A stretch of DNA of 49,339 nucleotides from Dehalococcoidia bacterium (GCA_040902535.1 JBBDXD010000023.1:32772-82110); one strand, 5' to 3'; shown: positions 41,098-48,745, counted from the first letter of the stretch. Made by a program: numbers and translations. Notes: generated by a model not told the origin, from the sequence alone.

Positions 41098-42226
41098 GCT
41101 GATTCTCCAGTCTCTGTAGAAATGACGTGTAGTCGGGGAACATGATGAACCGCAGCGCACTCCAATAGTCACGCGCGAAGTTGCGCACGTTCTTATAGGT
41201 CCAGGCCGGATAGCGAGCGTTCCATTCATCCATGAGCACACGCCAGCTTGGTATCTCCAGGTTTTCATCGGTCTCCGACGTGACTAGTCGGAAAAGTGCG
41301 AGCCGGCGCGCGCTAATTGGGCGATTTTCTCTACCCAGGAATCGTCGCTGCGCCTTCTTGTACATTGCAGCGACACTTGCCGCAGAGACCCACGGTTCGA
41401 TCTGCAACTCGATTTGGCCGGAGTTGGCAAAGCTGCTCCACTTAATGGTGGAATTAGACTGCATCGGGACCGTGCGGGGCCGCTCACCGGTCAGGACAAA
41501 CCAAGTTGCATCACCCTTCTGCCATGGCAGAGGCTGAAGCGTTGTTGCTGTTCGACGTAGCCGGTCGAGCACCGATCCGTTGAACACCGTCGTCTCGTGC
41601 CGCATGCCCTTGAGACGAAACTCGAGGACGTAGTTTCCCGGCATCCCTTCCCAGAACGTTCCTACATCCTTCAGAAGATGCTCGAATTCAACCTGGACAT
41701 TCGGTGGACTGATGCTCAACACCGCGCAATATCTCTCGCCGCGGACGTAATCTTGCGATAGCACCTCGCTGTCGTGGACGAGCGGGATGCCATGCCGCTC
41801 GAACTCGACTGGTGTGAGCATGCGCGCAGCGCTGGAGTTCAATAGGCCCCTGGCATCCTGCTCACTGAGAAGGTGCCCTCCGAGGACATCGTGTCGAAAC
41901 GCGCGCACCTCAGGCAGGCTCGCCGCGTATTTGGCGTAGTACTCGGACATCGCCAGAGCGCGCTCCGATTCATACGCCGAAAGTGCTGGCTTCTGCGACG
42001 CCTCACCGCTGCGAACGACGCGAGCGCGGCGGTGTTGCATGGACTTCGACGAAAAGACTTGGAGGAGCCGCGCGGCGCGGCGCGCGAGATCATCGCGTCC
42101 GTTGTCATCGCTGACGTTCAGGAAACCGTCATCCCGGAGCAGGGACCATACGGCATCCGGGACGTCGCGCCCGAGCTTTTCGCCTACCCAACTGCGCAGT
42201 TCGCTCTCGTCCAAAACCGTCCTCAT
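41090..42226 (-). CDS. Unknown element protein co-transcribed with the integrase
   Basis: 378 residues, start ATG 42226 (GGTGG upstream; ATG 42241 is also possible). Soluble, no signal peptide. The N-terminal 60 residues resemble a small helical domain (ELRSWVGEKLGRDVPDAVWS). The middle is mixed alpha/beta (CAVLSISPPNVQVEFEHLLK). The C-terminal part (WRVLMDEWNARYPAWTYKNV, then RNFARDYWSALRFIMF) has a W..WN..YP..TY...RNF.RDYW pattern. I do not know a named family. Its position next to int suggests a role in integration control, immunity or defence. Less GC-rich than the host genes. Confidence 0.75.
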   Translation of the reverse strand: MRTVLDESELRSWVGEKLGRDVPDAVWSLLRDDGFLNVSDDNGRDDLARRAARLLQVFSSKSMQHRRARVVRSGEASQKPALSAYESERALAMSEYYAKYAASLPEVRAFRHDVLGGHLLSEQDARGLLNSSAARMLTPVEFERHGIPLVHDSEVLSQDYVRGERYCAVLSISPPNVQVEFEHLLKDVGTFWEGMPGNYVLEFRLKGMRHETTVFNGSVLDRLRRTATTLQPLPWQKGDATWFVLTGERPRTVPMQSNSTIKWSSFANSGQIELQIEPWVSAASVAAMYKKAQRRFLGRENRPISARRLALFRLVTSETDENLEIPSWRVLMDEWNARYPAWTYKNVRNFARDYWSALRFIMFPDYTSFLQRLENQHG

Positions 42227-42243
42227 GTGTCCACCACACATAT

Positions 42244-42258
42244 CACTGAAAGACAGTG
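42244..42258. promoter_or_regulatory. Inverted repeat CACTG-AAAGA-CAGTG between divergent genes
   Basis: A 5-bp dyad with a 5-base spacer in the AT-rich region between the int-side and excisionase-side genes. It may be an operator for the lysogeny switch or the HTH protein. Confidence 0.35.
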
Positions 42259-42317
42259 TAGAATGATTCGGACGCCGGGGTCAACCGGAGGCACCAGGCG
42301 GACTTGCAGGAACGTGA

Positions 42318-42515
42318 ATGGAAGAACGGCTTCTACTTACCGTCAAGGAGGCGGCGCAGCGTTTGGCGCTGGGACGCTCTGCGACATACGCCCTGATCCA
42401 GCGCGGCACGCTCCCCTCCTTGAAGGTCGGCGGTTCCCGAAGAGTGGCGGTGGCCGACCTCGTGGAGTTTGTCGAGCGGCTGCGATCTGAAATCCGGAGC
42501 GACGAGGGCGCGTGA
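42318..42515 (+). CDS. Excisionase-like helix-turn-helix protein
   Basis: 65 residues of the MerR-like/excisionase DNA-binding family (HTH_17): LLTVKEAAQRLALGRSATYA, then LIQRGTLPSLKVGGSRRVAV, then a helix. This is a complete single winged-helix domain. It is divergent from int and directly upstream of the primase; the stop overlaps the next start (TGATG). Likely roles are excision directionality factor or early-gene regulator. Confidence 0.88.
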   Translation: MEERLLLTVKEAAQRLALGRSATYALIQRGTLPSLKVGGSRRVAVADLVEFVERLRSEIRSDEGA

Positions 42516-44749
42516 TGGCTGACCAGGAACGTGAGATCATCGCCGCGATTGAAGAGGCCATTGCGTCGAGGCAACCGCGGCGCGAAGGGCGCGAGACCCG
42601 TTTCCTGTGCCCAGCCCACGACGACCACTCGCCCTCGGCACGCTGGCATCCCGAGAAGCACGTATGGTGCTGCGACGCCTGTGGCGCGGGCGGAGGGTAC
42701 GTCAACCTTGCCGAATTGCTCGGCGTTCCGCACTCACAACGCGGCGGACTATCGGTTGCGGAGCTCGCCGACGCCAAGGGACTCTCGGAGAAGTTCCTCC
42801 GCGATCTCGGTGTCACGGACGGCATCGTCGGCGCCAGCCGGACTCCATGCGTGGACATCCCCTACGACGACCGCACCGGCGAAGTGATCGCGGTCCGAAA
42901 GCGTCTCAACCTCAAGGGCGAGCATCGTTTCTCGTGGAGACGCGGCGACCATCCCTACCCCTACGGCCTGTGGGCAGTGCGGGAAGCACGCGAGCGCACG
43001 AACTACCTCCTCTTTGTTGAGGGAGAGTCCGACACGTGGGTCTGCAAGCGGGCAGGCGTGACCGCCGTCGGGATTCCCGGCGCTTCCACCATGAAGACGG
43101 ACTGGGCGCCTCTGTTCGAGGGAATCCCGCATCTGTTCGTCTGGCAGGAGCCAGGACCCGCTGGCATCACGTTCGTGGAAAAGGTCGCCGCGGCACTCCC
43201 CACGGTCCAGGTCATCACCGCCCCCGTCGACGCCAAGGACGCGGCAGACCTGTGGCTCGTCTGCAACCGTGATGCCGACGAGTTCCAGGCCCGCATCGCT
43301 GAACTCGCTCGGAGCGCGCCATATGTGTCCGCGATCAAGGCCGACACCTCACGACAGGACGCCAGGGAGTCGCTCGCCAAGGCGTGGGATCTGTTTCTCG
43401 CGCCGGATCTTCTTGCGAAGGTCGAGACCGCCATGCGCGACTTGGGCTACGCCGGCGACACCAAGCCTCCGATGCTCGCGTACGTCGCGCTCACATCGCG
43501 GCTCCTTCGTCGGCCGCTCAACCTCGCGTTCGTCGCACCGTCGGCGGCGGGGAAGAATCGTGCCATCGATGCTGCCTTAGCGTTGATGCCGGAGTCCGCC
43601 TACTACCTGGAGAAGGCCGGCTCCGCCCGCGCGCTCATCTACAGCGACGCCTCCTACGAGCACCGCGCTGTCGTCGTTGCGGAGGCCGACTCGTTGCCCA
43701 ACGACGACAGTTCCGCCGCATCGGCGGTTCGGTCACTCGCGGCCGACAACGAAATGACCTACGACGTCGTCGAGAAGGACAGCAAGGGTGAGTTTCATGT
43801 CCGGCGCATCACAAAGCCCGGACCCACCGGGCTCGTCACGACCTCCACGCGGCCGCTTCCGCACCAGTTCGACACCCGCACCCTGACCGTCACCGTTGCC
43901 GACACACCGGGACAGACGCGCGACGTCATGCGGGCTCACGCCGCGACGTTGAACGGTCTTGTTGCCCTGCCGGATGTCTCCGACTTCGTCGCTCTGCAGC
44001 GATGGCTGGAACTCGAAGGAAAGCGCGAGGTGCTTGTGCCATTCGCGCCGGCGCTCGCCGAACTGGTTCCCGCAGATCACGTTCGGATGCGGCGTGACTT
44101 CCGCCAGCTCCTCACCACAGTCGAGACGATGGCCATTCTGCACCAGCAGCAGCGTGAACTGGACGCAGACGGACGGATCGTAGCCACGCTGGACGATTAC
44201 GAACATGCGCGGACGCTTCTGATGGACGTCTTCCAGGCGGCGTCCAGCGCCGGCGTCACGCCCCAGGTTCGTGAGACGGTCGAGGCCGTGAACCGCATCG
44301 CCGACGGCGTGTCCCTGACAAAACAGGCCATCGCGGACGCACTCAAGCTTTCAAAGGACACGGCGTGGTACCGCATCAAGCGCGCAATCTCGCTCGGCCA
44401 CCTCATTAATGATGAAACGCGGAAGGGGAGGCCAGCCCAGATCCGCCCCGGAGACCCGCTGCCGGAGGATCGCCCTGCGCTTCCCACCGTCGAGGAGTTG
44501 TCTGCGTGTGTGTCACGGCACCCCGCAGTCGATTCAACCGTTCAACCGCGCCGGACCCTCGAAGCGGAAGGCGAATCTGGAAAGGTGGTTGAATCCGTGG
44601 TTGAAAGCGGCATTCAACCGCACGTTCAACCTGACCGCGCACCCGCGCCAGATTCACCTGCTCGGACTGCCGTCGCCGTGGTTGAACGGTTGAACGGCGA
44701 TCCCGGGAGTCTACACACACCTGACGGTCGCGAGGTGATGGAGATATGA
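42515..44749 (+). CDS. Phage/plasmid-type primase-helicase (CHC2 zinc finger, TOPRIM, ATPase)
   Basis: 744 residues. A DnaG-type zinc-binding domain at the N-terminus uses Cys32, His35, Cys53 and Cys56 (CPAHDDHSPS and CCDACGAGGG). A TOPRIM-like domain follows (about 165-255; LLFVEGESDTWVC, then VKDAADLW-like text as DAKDAADLWL). An ATPase domain has a Walker A-like VAPSAAGKNRAID (about 340-352) and an acidic Walker B VVVAEADS (about 384-391). Near the C-terminus SLTKQAIADALKLSKDTAWY is a helix-turn-helix, then a Pro-rich tail. It should prime and perhaps unwind element DNA during replication. ATG 42515 overlaps the HTH gene stop. Confidence 0.85.
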   Translation: MADQEREIIAAIEEAIASRQPRREGRETRFLCPAHDDHSPSARWHPEKHVWCCDACGAGGGYVNLAELLGVPHSQRGGLSVAELADAKGLSEKFLRDLGVTDGIVGASRTPCVDIPYDDRTGEVIAVRKRLNLKGEHRFSWRRGDHPYPYGLWAVREARERTNYLLFVEGESDTWVCKRAGVTAVGIPGASTMKTDWAPLFEGIPHLFVWQEPGPAGITFVEKVAAALPTVQVITAPVDAKDAADLWLVCNRDADEFQARIAELARSAPYVSAIKADTSRQDARESLAKAWDLFLAPDLLAKVETAMRDLGYAGDTKPPMLAYVALTSRLLRRPLNLAFVAPSAAGKNRAIDAALALMPESAYYLEKAGSARALIYSDASYEHRAVVVAEADSLPNDDSSAASAVRSLAADNEMTYDVVEKDSKGEFHVRRITKPGPTGLVTTSTRPLPHQFDTRTLTVTVADTPGQTRDVMRAHAATLNGLVALPDVSDFVALQRWLELEGKREVLVPFAPALAELVPADHVRMRRDFRQLLTTVETMAILHQQQRELDADGRIVATLDDYEHARTLLMDVFQAASSAGVTPQVRETVEAVNRIADGVSLTKQAIADALKLSKDTAWYRIKRAISLGHLINDETRKGRPAQIRPGDPLPEDRPALPTVEELSACVSRHPAVDSTVQPRRTLEAEGESGKVVESVVESGIQPHVQPDRAPAPDSPARTAVAVVERLNGDPGSLHTPDGREVMEI

Positions 44750-45321
44750 GCGCCACCTCGCTGGTGCGAAGTCTTGAGCGAAGAGGCGTGCGGCTTCAGG
44801 CGGTGGACGACCGTCTGGTAGTGGACGCGCCCCGCGGCGTGCTGACCGACGACGTCAAAGAGGAGTTGCGCGCGCAAAAGTCGGAAGTGCTACGGATCGT
44901 GCGCGAGGGACGGCCCTTGGCCGAACTGGCCGCGGACCGGCTTCCGAGCATCCGCTTCACGATCCGCGAAACCGGCGACACGGAACGGGACTTCGACCTC
45001 ATTGGCCGCGTTCGCCAGGTGATCGAGGAGTTCCAGCCCGGGGGCAACCACATCTACCTGACCATCGTCACCCTCGACCAGCGGCGCGTCGTGGTTGAGT
45101 GGCGCGCAGTCGCCGATCGCGAGCTGCGGCTTGGAATCGGCCACGTCCTCGCGCGTGGCGGCTGCGTGTGCGTGGCCACATTAGACCTGGGGGGTGTCGG
45201 TGAAGCCCGGAGCGAAGCCTCTGCCGACAAACGTGAAGCGGCTGCGGGGCACGCTGCGCAAGCACCGGATGCGCGGCGACGAACCCGACGTCGTCTCGGA
45301 CATCCCGACGTGCCCGCGTGA
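44746..45321 (+). CDS. TubC-like docking-domain protein of the element
   Basis: 191 residues starting in ATGA overlap with the primase gene. Residues about 5-50 (LVRSLERRGVRLQAVDDRLV, then VLTDDVKEELRAQKSEVLRI) match the TubC N-terminal docking domain known from hybrid polyketide/peptide synthases and also found in mobile elements beside primases. The middle (IRFTIRETGDTERDFDLIGR) is a separate small domain. The last ~40 residues are basic, low-complexity and overlap the next gene by 128 bp, so the true end may be shortened by a sequencing frameshift. Likely a protein-interaction adaptor for the replication apparatus. Confidence 0.7.
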   Translation: MSATSLVRSLERRGVRLQAVDDRLVVDAPRGVLTDDVKEELRAQKSEVLRIVREGRPLAELAADRLPSIRFTIRETGDTERDFDLIGRVRQVIEEFQPGGNHIYLTIVTLDQRRVVVEWRAVADRELRLGIGHVLARGGCVCVATLDLGGVGEARSEASADKREAAAGHAAQAPDARRRTRRRLGHPDVPA

Positions 45322-45691
45322 ACTGAGCAAGACGGCGAAGCGCGAATGGCGCCGCATCGCGCCGGAACTGGCGCAACTGGGGCTGCTCGCCCGCATCGAC
45401 CGCGCCGCGCTCGCGCTCTATTGCGATGCGTGGGCACGCTGGTGCGAAGCCCAGCAAGCGCTCCAGAAGTACGGCGTTGTCGTGAAGTCGCCGAACGGCT
45501 TCCCGATGCAGAGCCCGTACCTGGCGATCGCGAACAAGGCGCTCGACCAGATGCGCCTGTTGCTTGGGGAGTTCGGCATGTCGCCGTCGAGCCGCACGCG
45601 CGTGAGCGCCGTGCCACAGGTGGAGGAGGACGAGTTCAGCGAGTTCGAGCGGCACCGGGACCGACGGGCGAGCGGGGGCACCCTGATTTGA
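45194..45691 (+). CDS. Phage terminase small subunit, P27 family
   Basis: 165 residues. Sequence KPLPTNVKRLRGTLRKHRMR near the N-terminus, CPRELSKTAKREWRRIAPEL and WARWCEAQQALQKYGVVVKS, then NKALDQMRLLLGEFGMSPSS, is the typical layout of the P27/phi105 small terminase family, which recognises phage DNA for packaging. The GTG start (45194, or 45200) lies after a G-rich stretch. A large terminase gene is not immediately downstream as usual; the ParB-methyltransferase comes first. Confidence 0.88.
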   Translation: MSVKPGAKPLPTNVKRLRGTLRKHRMRGDEPDVVSDIPTCPRELSKTAKREWRRIAPELAQLGLLARIDRAALALYCDAWARWCEAQQALQKYGVVVKSPNGFPMQSPYLAIANKALDQMRLLLGEFGMSPSSRTRVSAVPQVEEDEFSEFERHRDRRASGGTLI

Positions 45692-45829
45692 AGTCAAAAC
45701 GATCGCGAACGCGCAGCGCTCTGCTACCGCGGCTGCGCGCCGGCATCCGCCATGAGCGGCCTGCCGACCCGAACGAACAGACCACGCGACGGTGGGCTTC
45801 GAGGAGTACAAGCGGAGCTTGGAGGTTTG

Positions 45830-47065
45830 ATGAAGACAGAAACGCGGATGCAGATCGCGCACGTCCCGATCGACGACCTGAAGCCCGACCCCGCGAACCC
45901 GCGCCGGATCTCCGACGACGAGCTGGAGGCGTTGACGCGCAGCCTCCGCGAGTACGGCTTCGTGCAGCCGGTGCTGGCGCGGCGGGAGGACATGACGGTG
46001 ATCGGCGGCCACCAGCGCCTCACCGCCGCCCGGCGTCTGGGCATGAAGGACGTGCCGGTGATCTTCCTCGACGTTACGCAGGAGCAGGCGCGCGTCCTCA
46101 ACCTCGCGCTCAACAAGATCAGCGGGGCCTGGGATGAGGAGCTGCTGGCGCGGATGGTCGCCGACCTCTCGTCGATCGAGGCTGTCGACCTGAGCCTCTC
46201 GGGCTTCGACGAAGACGAGCTGGACGCGCTGCTCAAGAGCCTGGACGTGCGCGAGCGGCGCGAGAAGCCCGAGGCCTTCGACGTGGACGCGGCGCTGGAG
46301 GCGGCACGTGCCGCGACACGCGCCAAGCCGGGCGAGCTGTGGGCGTTGGGCGACCACCGGCTCCTGGTGGGCGACGCGGGCGACACGGCGGCCGTACAGC
46401 GGCTCCTCGACGGCAAGCGGGCGCCGATGTGCTTCACCGACCCGCCCTACAACGTCGCGCTCGGCGACCACGGCGGCCAGCAGCGCGGGCAGAAGAAGAG
46501 ACGCATCCAGAACGACGCCATGCCGAACGAGCAGTGGGAGACGTTCTGCCGCGGTTGGACGCGCAACCTCCTCGCCAGCGTGGACGGTGCGATCTACTGC
46601 TGCATGTCGTCGAAGGAACTGCCGCTCGTCTCGCGCGTGCTCGAAGAGGAGGGCGGGCACTGGTCCGACACGATCATCTGGCGCAAGGATCGCTTCACGC
46701 TCGGCCGCGCCGACTACCAGCGACAGTACGAACCACTCTGGTACGGCTGGCGCGAGGGCGCCAAGCACCAGTGGCACGGCGGCCGCGACCAGGGCGACGT
46801 GTGGGACGTCGAGCGCCCGTCCGAAAGCGCAGCACATCCGACCATGAAGCCCCTGCCGTTGATCGAACGCGCGATGGAGAACTCGTCCTCACGCGGCGAC
46901 GTCGTGCTCGACCTGTTCCTCGGATCGGGTAGCACGATCATCGCCTGCGAGCGCACAGGACGCGTCTGCTACGGCACGGAACTTGACCCGCACTATGCGA
47001 GCGTAGTGATCGCCAGGTGGGAAGCGTTCAGCGGCAGGGAGGCGCAGTGCCTCAGCCGTTCGTGA
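45830..47065 (+). CDS. ParB-like nuclease domain fused to a DNA methyltransferase
   Basis: 411 residues. Residues about 8-95 form a ParB N-terminal-like domain (HVPIDDLKPDPANPRR, VQPVLARREDMTVIGGHQRL with the GxHR-type motif). A helical bridge follows. Residues about 185-405 are an amino-methyltransferase with the catalytic DPPYN (about 203-207) first and the AdoMet loop DLFLGSGST (about 362-370) last, i.e. beta-class order. It probably methylates adenine-N6 or cytosine-N4 in element DNA, perhaps against host restriction. ATG 45830 has GGAGG four bases upstream. Confidence 0.9.
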   Translation: MKTETRMQIAHVPIDDLKPDPANPRRISDDELEALTRSLREYGFVQPVLARREDMTVIGGHQRLTAARRLGMKDVPVIFLDVTQEQARVLNLALNKISGAWDEELLARMVADLSSIEAVDLSLSGFDEDELDALLKSLDVRERREKPEAFDVDAALEAARAATRAKPGELWALGDHRLLVGDAGDTAAVQRLLDGKRAPMCFTDPPYNVALGDHGGQQRGQKKRRIQNDAMPNEQWETFCRGWTRNLLASVDGAIYCCMSSKELPLVSRVLEEEGGHWSDTIIWRKDRFTLGRADYQRQYEPLWYGWREGAKHQWHGGRDQGDVWDVERPSESAAHPTMKPLPLIERAMENSSSRGDVVLDLFLGSGSTIIACERTGRVCYGTELDPHYASVVIARWEAFSGREAQCLSRS

Positions 47066-47532
47066 TCACGAAGGACGGACGGGGCGCGCAGATGCACGTG
47101 CGGCGGCGAGACACGGGTGAGTGCATCGGCTGCATCGAGGCCGGCCTCTACGAAGTCGTGCGCGCGGTGATCGAGGAAGAGGTAGCGGCCCCGACCGAAG
47201 AGGGCATCCAGGTCGGGGCCGCTAGGAAGGCGATGGTAGTGAGTCGTTGGGTCTATTCCTCGTCCTCCTCGCCGTCAAGCGACCGCAGTTCCTGCTCGAT
47301 GATGTCGCGCTCGAACTGTCCGAGCCAGCCGCCGCCGCGACCCTCGAACGCGGCGAGGCAGTACGCGTTGATGCGAGTGTTGCCGATGGCGCGCAGGAGC
47401 ACGGCGATCTCGTCCATCTTTTCCAGTACCCCTTCGAGGACGTCGCGTGTGTCGTCGTCGTTCATGGTCGCTCCTTTCGCGGAGCCATACATCACTCTGT
47501 GCGGAAACGAAGTCAACGGAGTCCAGAGATGA
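47047..47532 (+). CDS. Small hypothetical protein, 3' part doubtful
   Basis: The GTG start overlaps the end of the methyltransferase gene. The first ~60 residues look natural (VPQPFVITKDGRGAQMHVRR, CIGCIEAGLYEVVRAVIEEE). After about 47240 the frame becomes Ser-rich and lies antisense to the small gene at 47253-47465. A 14-bp perfect hairpin at 47183-47224 interrupts the end of the natural part. The real protein may end near there after a frameshift. Function unknown. Confidence 0.4.
   Translation: MPQPFVITKDGRGAQMHVRRRDTGECIGCIEAGLYEVVRAVIEEEVAAPTEEGIQVGAARKAMVVSRWVYSSSSSPSSDRSSCSMMSRSNCPSQPPPRPSNAARQYALMRVLPMARRSTAISSIFSSTPSRTSRVSSSFMVAPFAEPYITLCGNEVNGVQR
47183..47224. repeat. 14-bp perfect inverted repeat TAGCGGCCCCGACC ... 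GGTCGGGGCCGCTA
   Basis: Very GC-rich 14-bp stem with a 14-base loop, between the methyltransferase gene and the convergent minus-strand gene. No T-run. It may be a bidirectional terminator or a protein/DNA-processing site. Confidence 0.7.
47253..47465 (-). CDS. Small acidic element protein
   Basis: 70 residues: MNDDDTRDVLEGVLEKMDEI at the start, then INAYCLAAFEGRGGGWLGQF and an acidic end (DGEEDEE). AGGAG lies five bases before ATG 47465. It is driven by the left one of two divergent, nearly identical promoters (47488-47516). It has the size and charge of small phage regulators or anti-restriction/DNA-mimic proteins, but no family is recognised. Confidence 0.6.
   Translation of the reverse strand: MNDDDTRDVLEGVLEKMDEIAVLLRAIGNTRINAYCLAAFEGRGGGWLGQFERDIIEQELRSLDGEEDEE
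47488..47516 (-). promoter_or_regulatory. Promoter of the small acidic gene (left copy)
   Basis: On the minus strand: TTGACT, 17-base spacer, GATGTA. It lies in one arm of an inverted duplication whose other arm carries the right promoter. The shared stretch continues to the ribosome binding site (GCGAAAGGAGC). Confidence 0.6.
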
Positions 47533-47576
47533 ACAAGCCGACGCTGCACAATCGCTCCGGACGGCAGGAACAGCCG

Positions 47577-47605
47577 TTGACTTCGTCGCGGAGCGGAGCG
47601 ATGTA
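47577..47605 (+). promoter_or_regulatory. Promoter of the RAMA/zinc-finger gene (right copy)
   Basis: TTGACT, 17-base spacer, GATGTA, within CCGTTGACTTCGT (47574-47586) that is the exact reverse complement of 47507-47519. It drives the gene starting at 47659, which has the same GCGAAAGGAGC ribosome binding site as the left gene. Confidence 0.6.
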
Positions 47606-47658
47606 TGCGCTCGCCAACGAAGGTGCCCCTGGCGAGGGCGAGCGAAAGGAGCGGCGAG

Positions 47659-48123
47659 ATGCCGATCGAGAACAGGACCTTGGAAGCGGGGACGCGCCTC
47701 GTGGCGCGTCACAAAGGGAAGGAGTTCGTCTGCGAGGTCGTGCAGACGGACGAGGGGCTGCGGTACCGGGTGGACGGGAAGGACTTCAACAGCCCGTCGT
47801 CGGCGGGCCGCGAGGTGACGGGCGGCGTCGCGGTCAACGGCTGGCGCTTTTGGTCGCTCGAAGGGACGCTCAAGGAGCGGGCGCCGAAGGCCGCGAAGGA
47901 GCGCAAGCCCAAGATCGACAAGCCGGCGAAGAAGACGGCGAAGACCAAGAGCGCCAAGACCGTGAAGCCGAGGGCCAAGAAGGGCGCGAAGAAGGGAGCC
48001 AAGAAGGCCACGAAGAAGGCGGCACAGACGGCGAGCCACGATTCGTACGGGTGCGGCGTCTGCCCCGAGACGTTCCCGACGCTGAAGGCCGCGACCAAGC
48101 ACGCAATGACGCACACGCAGTAA
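47659..48123 (+). CDS. RAMA-like domain, histone-H1-like tail and C2H2 zinc finger fusion
   Basis: 154 residues. Residues about 7-72 (LEAGTRLVARHKGKEFVCEV, then DGKDFNSPSSAGREVTGGVA and GWRFW) match the RAMA/DUF2924-like domain linked to DNA modification systems. Residues about 76-128 are a Lys/Ala/Thr-rich tail with KKGAKKGAKKATKKA, as in bacterial H1-like and HU-tail proteins. Residues about 131-153 form YGCGVC...F...H...H with spacing C-x2-C-x12-H-x3-H, the classical (eukaryote-type) C2H2 zinc finger. AGGAG lies upstream of the ATG. It may bind and perhaps sense modified element DNA. I know of no named protein with this exact order. Confidence 0.8.
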   Translation: MPIENRTLEAGTRLVARHKGKEFVCEVVQTDEGLRYRVDGKDFNSPSSAGREVTGGVAVNGWRFWSLEGTLKERAPKAAKERKPKIDKPAKKTAKTKSAKTVKPRAKKGAKKGAKKATKKAAQTASHDSYGCGVCPETFPTLKAATKHAMTHTQ

Positions 48124-48353
48124 CCCGCCTCCAGAACGACGCGCTCCTTGCGGGGCGTGTCGCTCTCTCTCCTGCGATCGCGGCGCTGCCGCCGCGCATC
48201 GCGTACCGCCGCGAAGTAGCGCTATCGACGCAGGAAGACGAGCGCATCCCGCTCGCACTCATCGACGCGATCATCGCCGACGCGGGACCGTCACTATCGC
48301 TGGATAGCCACCGACTACCAGAGCGCGAGCCTAGCAGAGGTAGCGAATGGTAG
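48051..48353 (+). CDS. Possible small overlapping gene
   Basis: A frame that starts at GTG 48051 inside the preceding gene and ends in an overlap with the next start (ATGGTAG). The part after 48124 looks protein-like (LQNDALLAGRVALSPAIAAL, then EDERIPLALIDAIIADAGPS), but no good start codon or ribosome binding site supports it. Otherwise the 48124-48346 spacer would be empty. Confidence 0.25.
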   Translation: MRRLPRDVPDAEGRDQARNDAHAVTRLQNDALLAGRVALSPAIAALPPRIAYRREVALSTQEDERIPLALIDAIIADAGPSLSLDSHRLPEREPSRGSEW

Positions 48354-48745
48354 GGTCGCGCGCCTGTTCCGCCCCTACCAAGAACGGCGAAGCCTGCAGC
48401 GCGACGCCCATGCACGACAGCCCGTTCTGCTTCTGGCACTCGCCGGAGCACGTCGAGGAGGCGGCGAAGGCGCGGAGCCTCGGCGGCCAGCGACGGCGGC
48501 GGGAGTCCACGCTCGTGGGCGCCTACCACATGGAGCCCCTCGACACGGTGAGGGGCGTCCGGCGCGTCCTGGAGATCGCGACCTTTGATGCCCTGGGCAT
48601 GGAGCAGTCCGCCAACCGCATCCGGCTGTTGATCTCGGCGGCGACCGTCGCCGGCCGGCTCCTGCAGGCGGCCGACCTGGAGCAACAGGTGAAGGAGATC
48701 CTGGCGATCCTCAAACCCCGCGACCAGCGGAAGGGACGCCGGTGA
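48347..48745 (+). CDS. Phage protein with Cys/His zinc-ribbon-like N-terminus
   Basis: 132 residues. The N-terminus has CSAPTKNGEACSATPMHDSP followed by FCFWHSPEH, a Cys-Cys-Cys-His set common in small actinophage and Chloroflexi phage proteins encoded near terminase genes. It is followed by a helical region (TVRGVRRVLEIATFDALGME, NRIRLLISAATVAGRLLQAA) similar to DNA-binding small subunits. The stop overlaps the next start (GTGA). Perhaps a packaging or replication accessory factor. Confidence 0.75.
   Translation: MVGSRACSAPTKNGEACSATPMHDSPFCFWHSPEHVEEAAKARSLGGQRRRRESTLVGAYHMEPLDTVRGVRRVLEIATFDALGMEQSANRIRLLISAATVAGRLLQAADLEQQVKEILAILKPRDQRKGRR

Noticed and set aside
47529-48353. Frame starting ATG 47529 between the two divergent element promoters
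   Set aside because: It overlaps the RAMA/zinc-finger gene in another frame, lacks a Shine-Dalgarno and lies in the inverted promoter duplication. Only its last part (after 48051) is kept as a low-confidence call.
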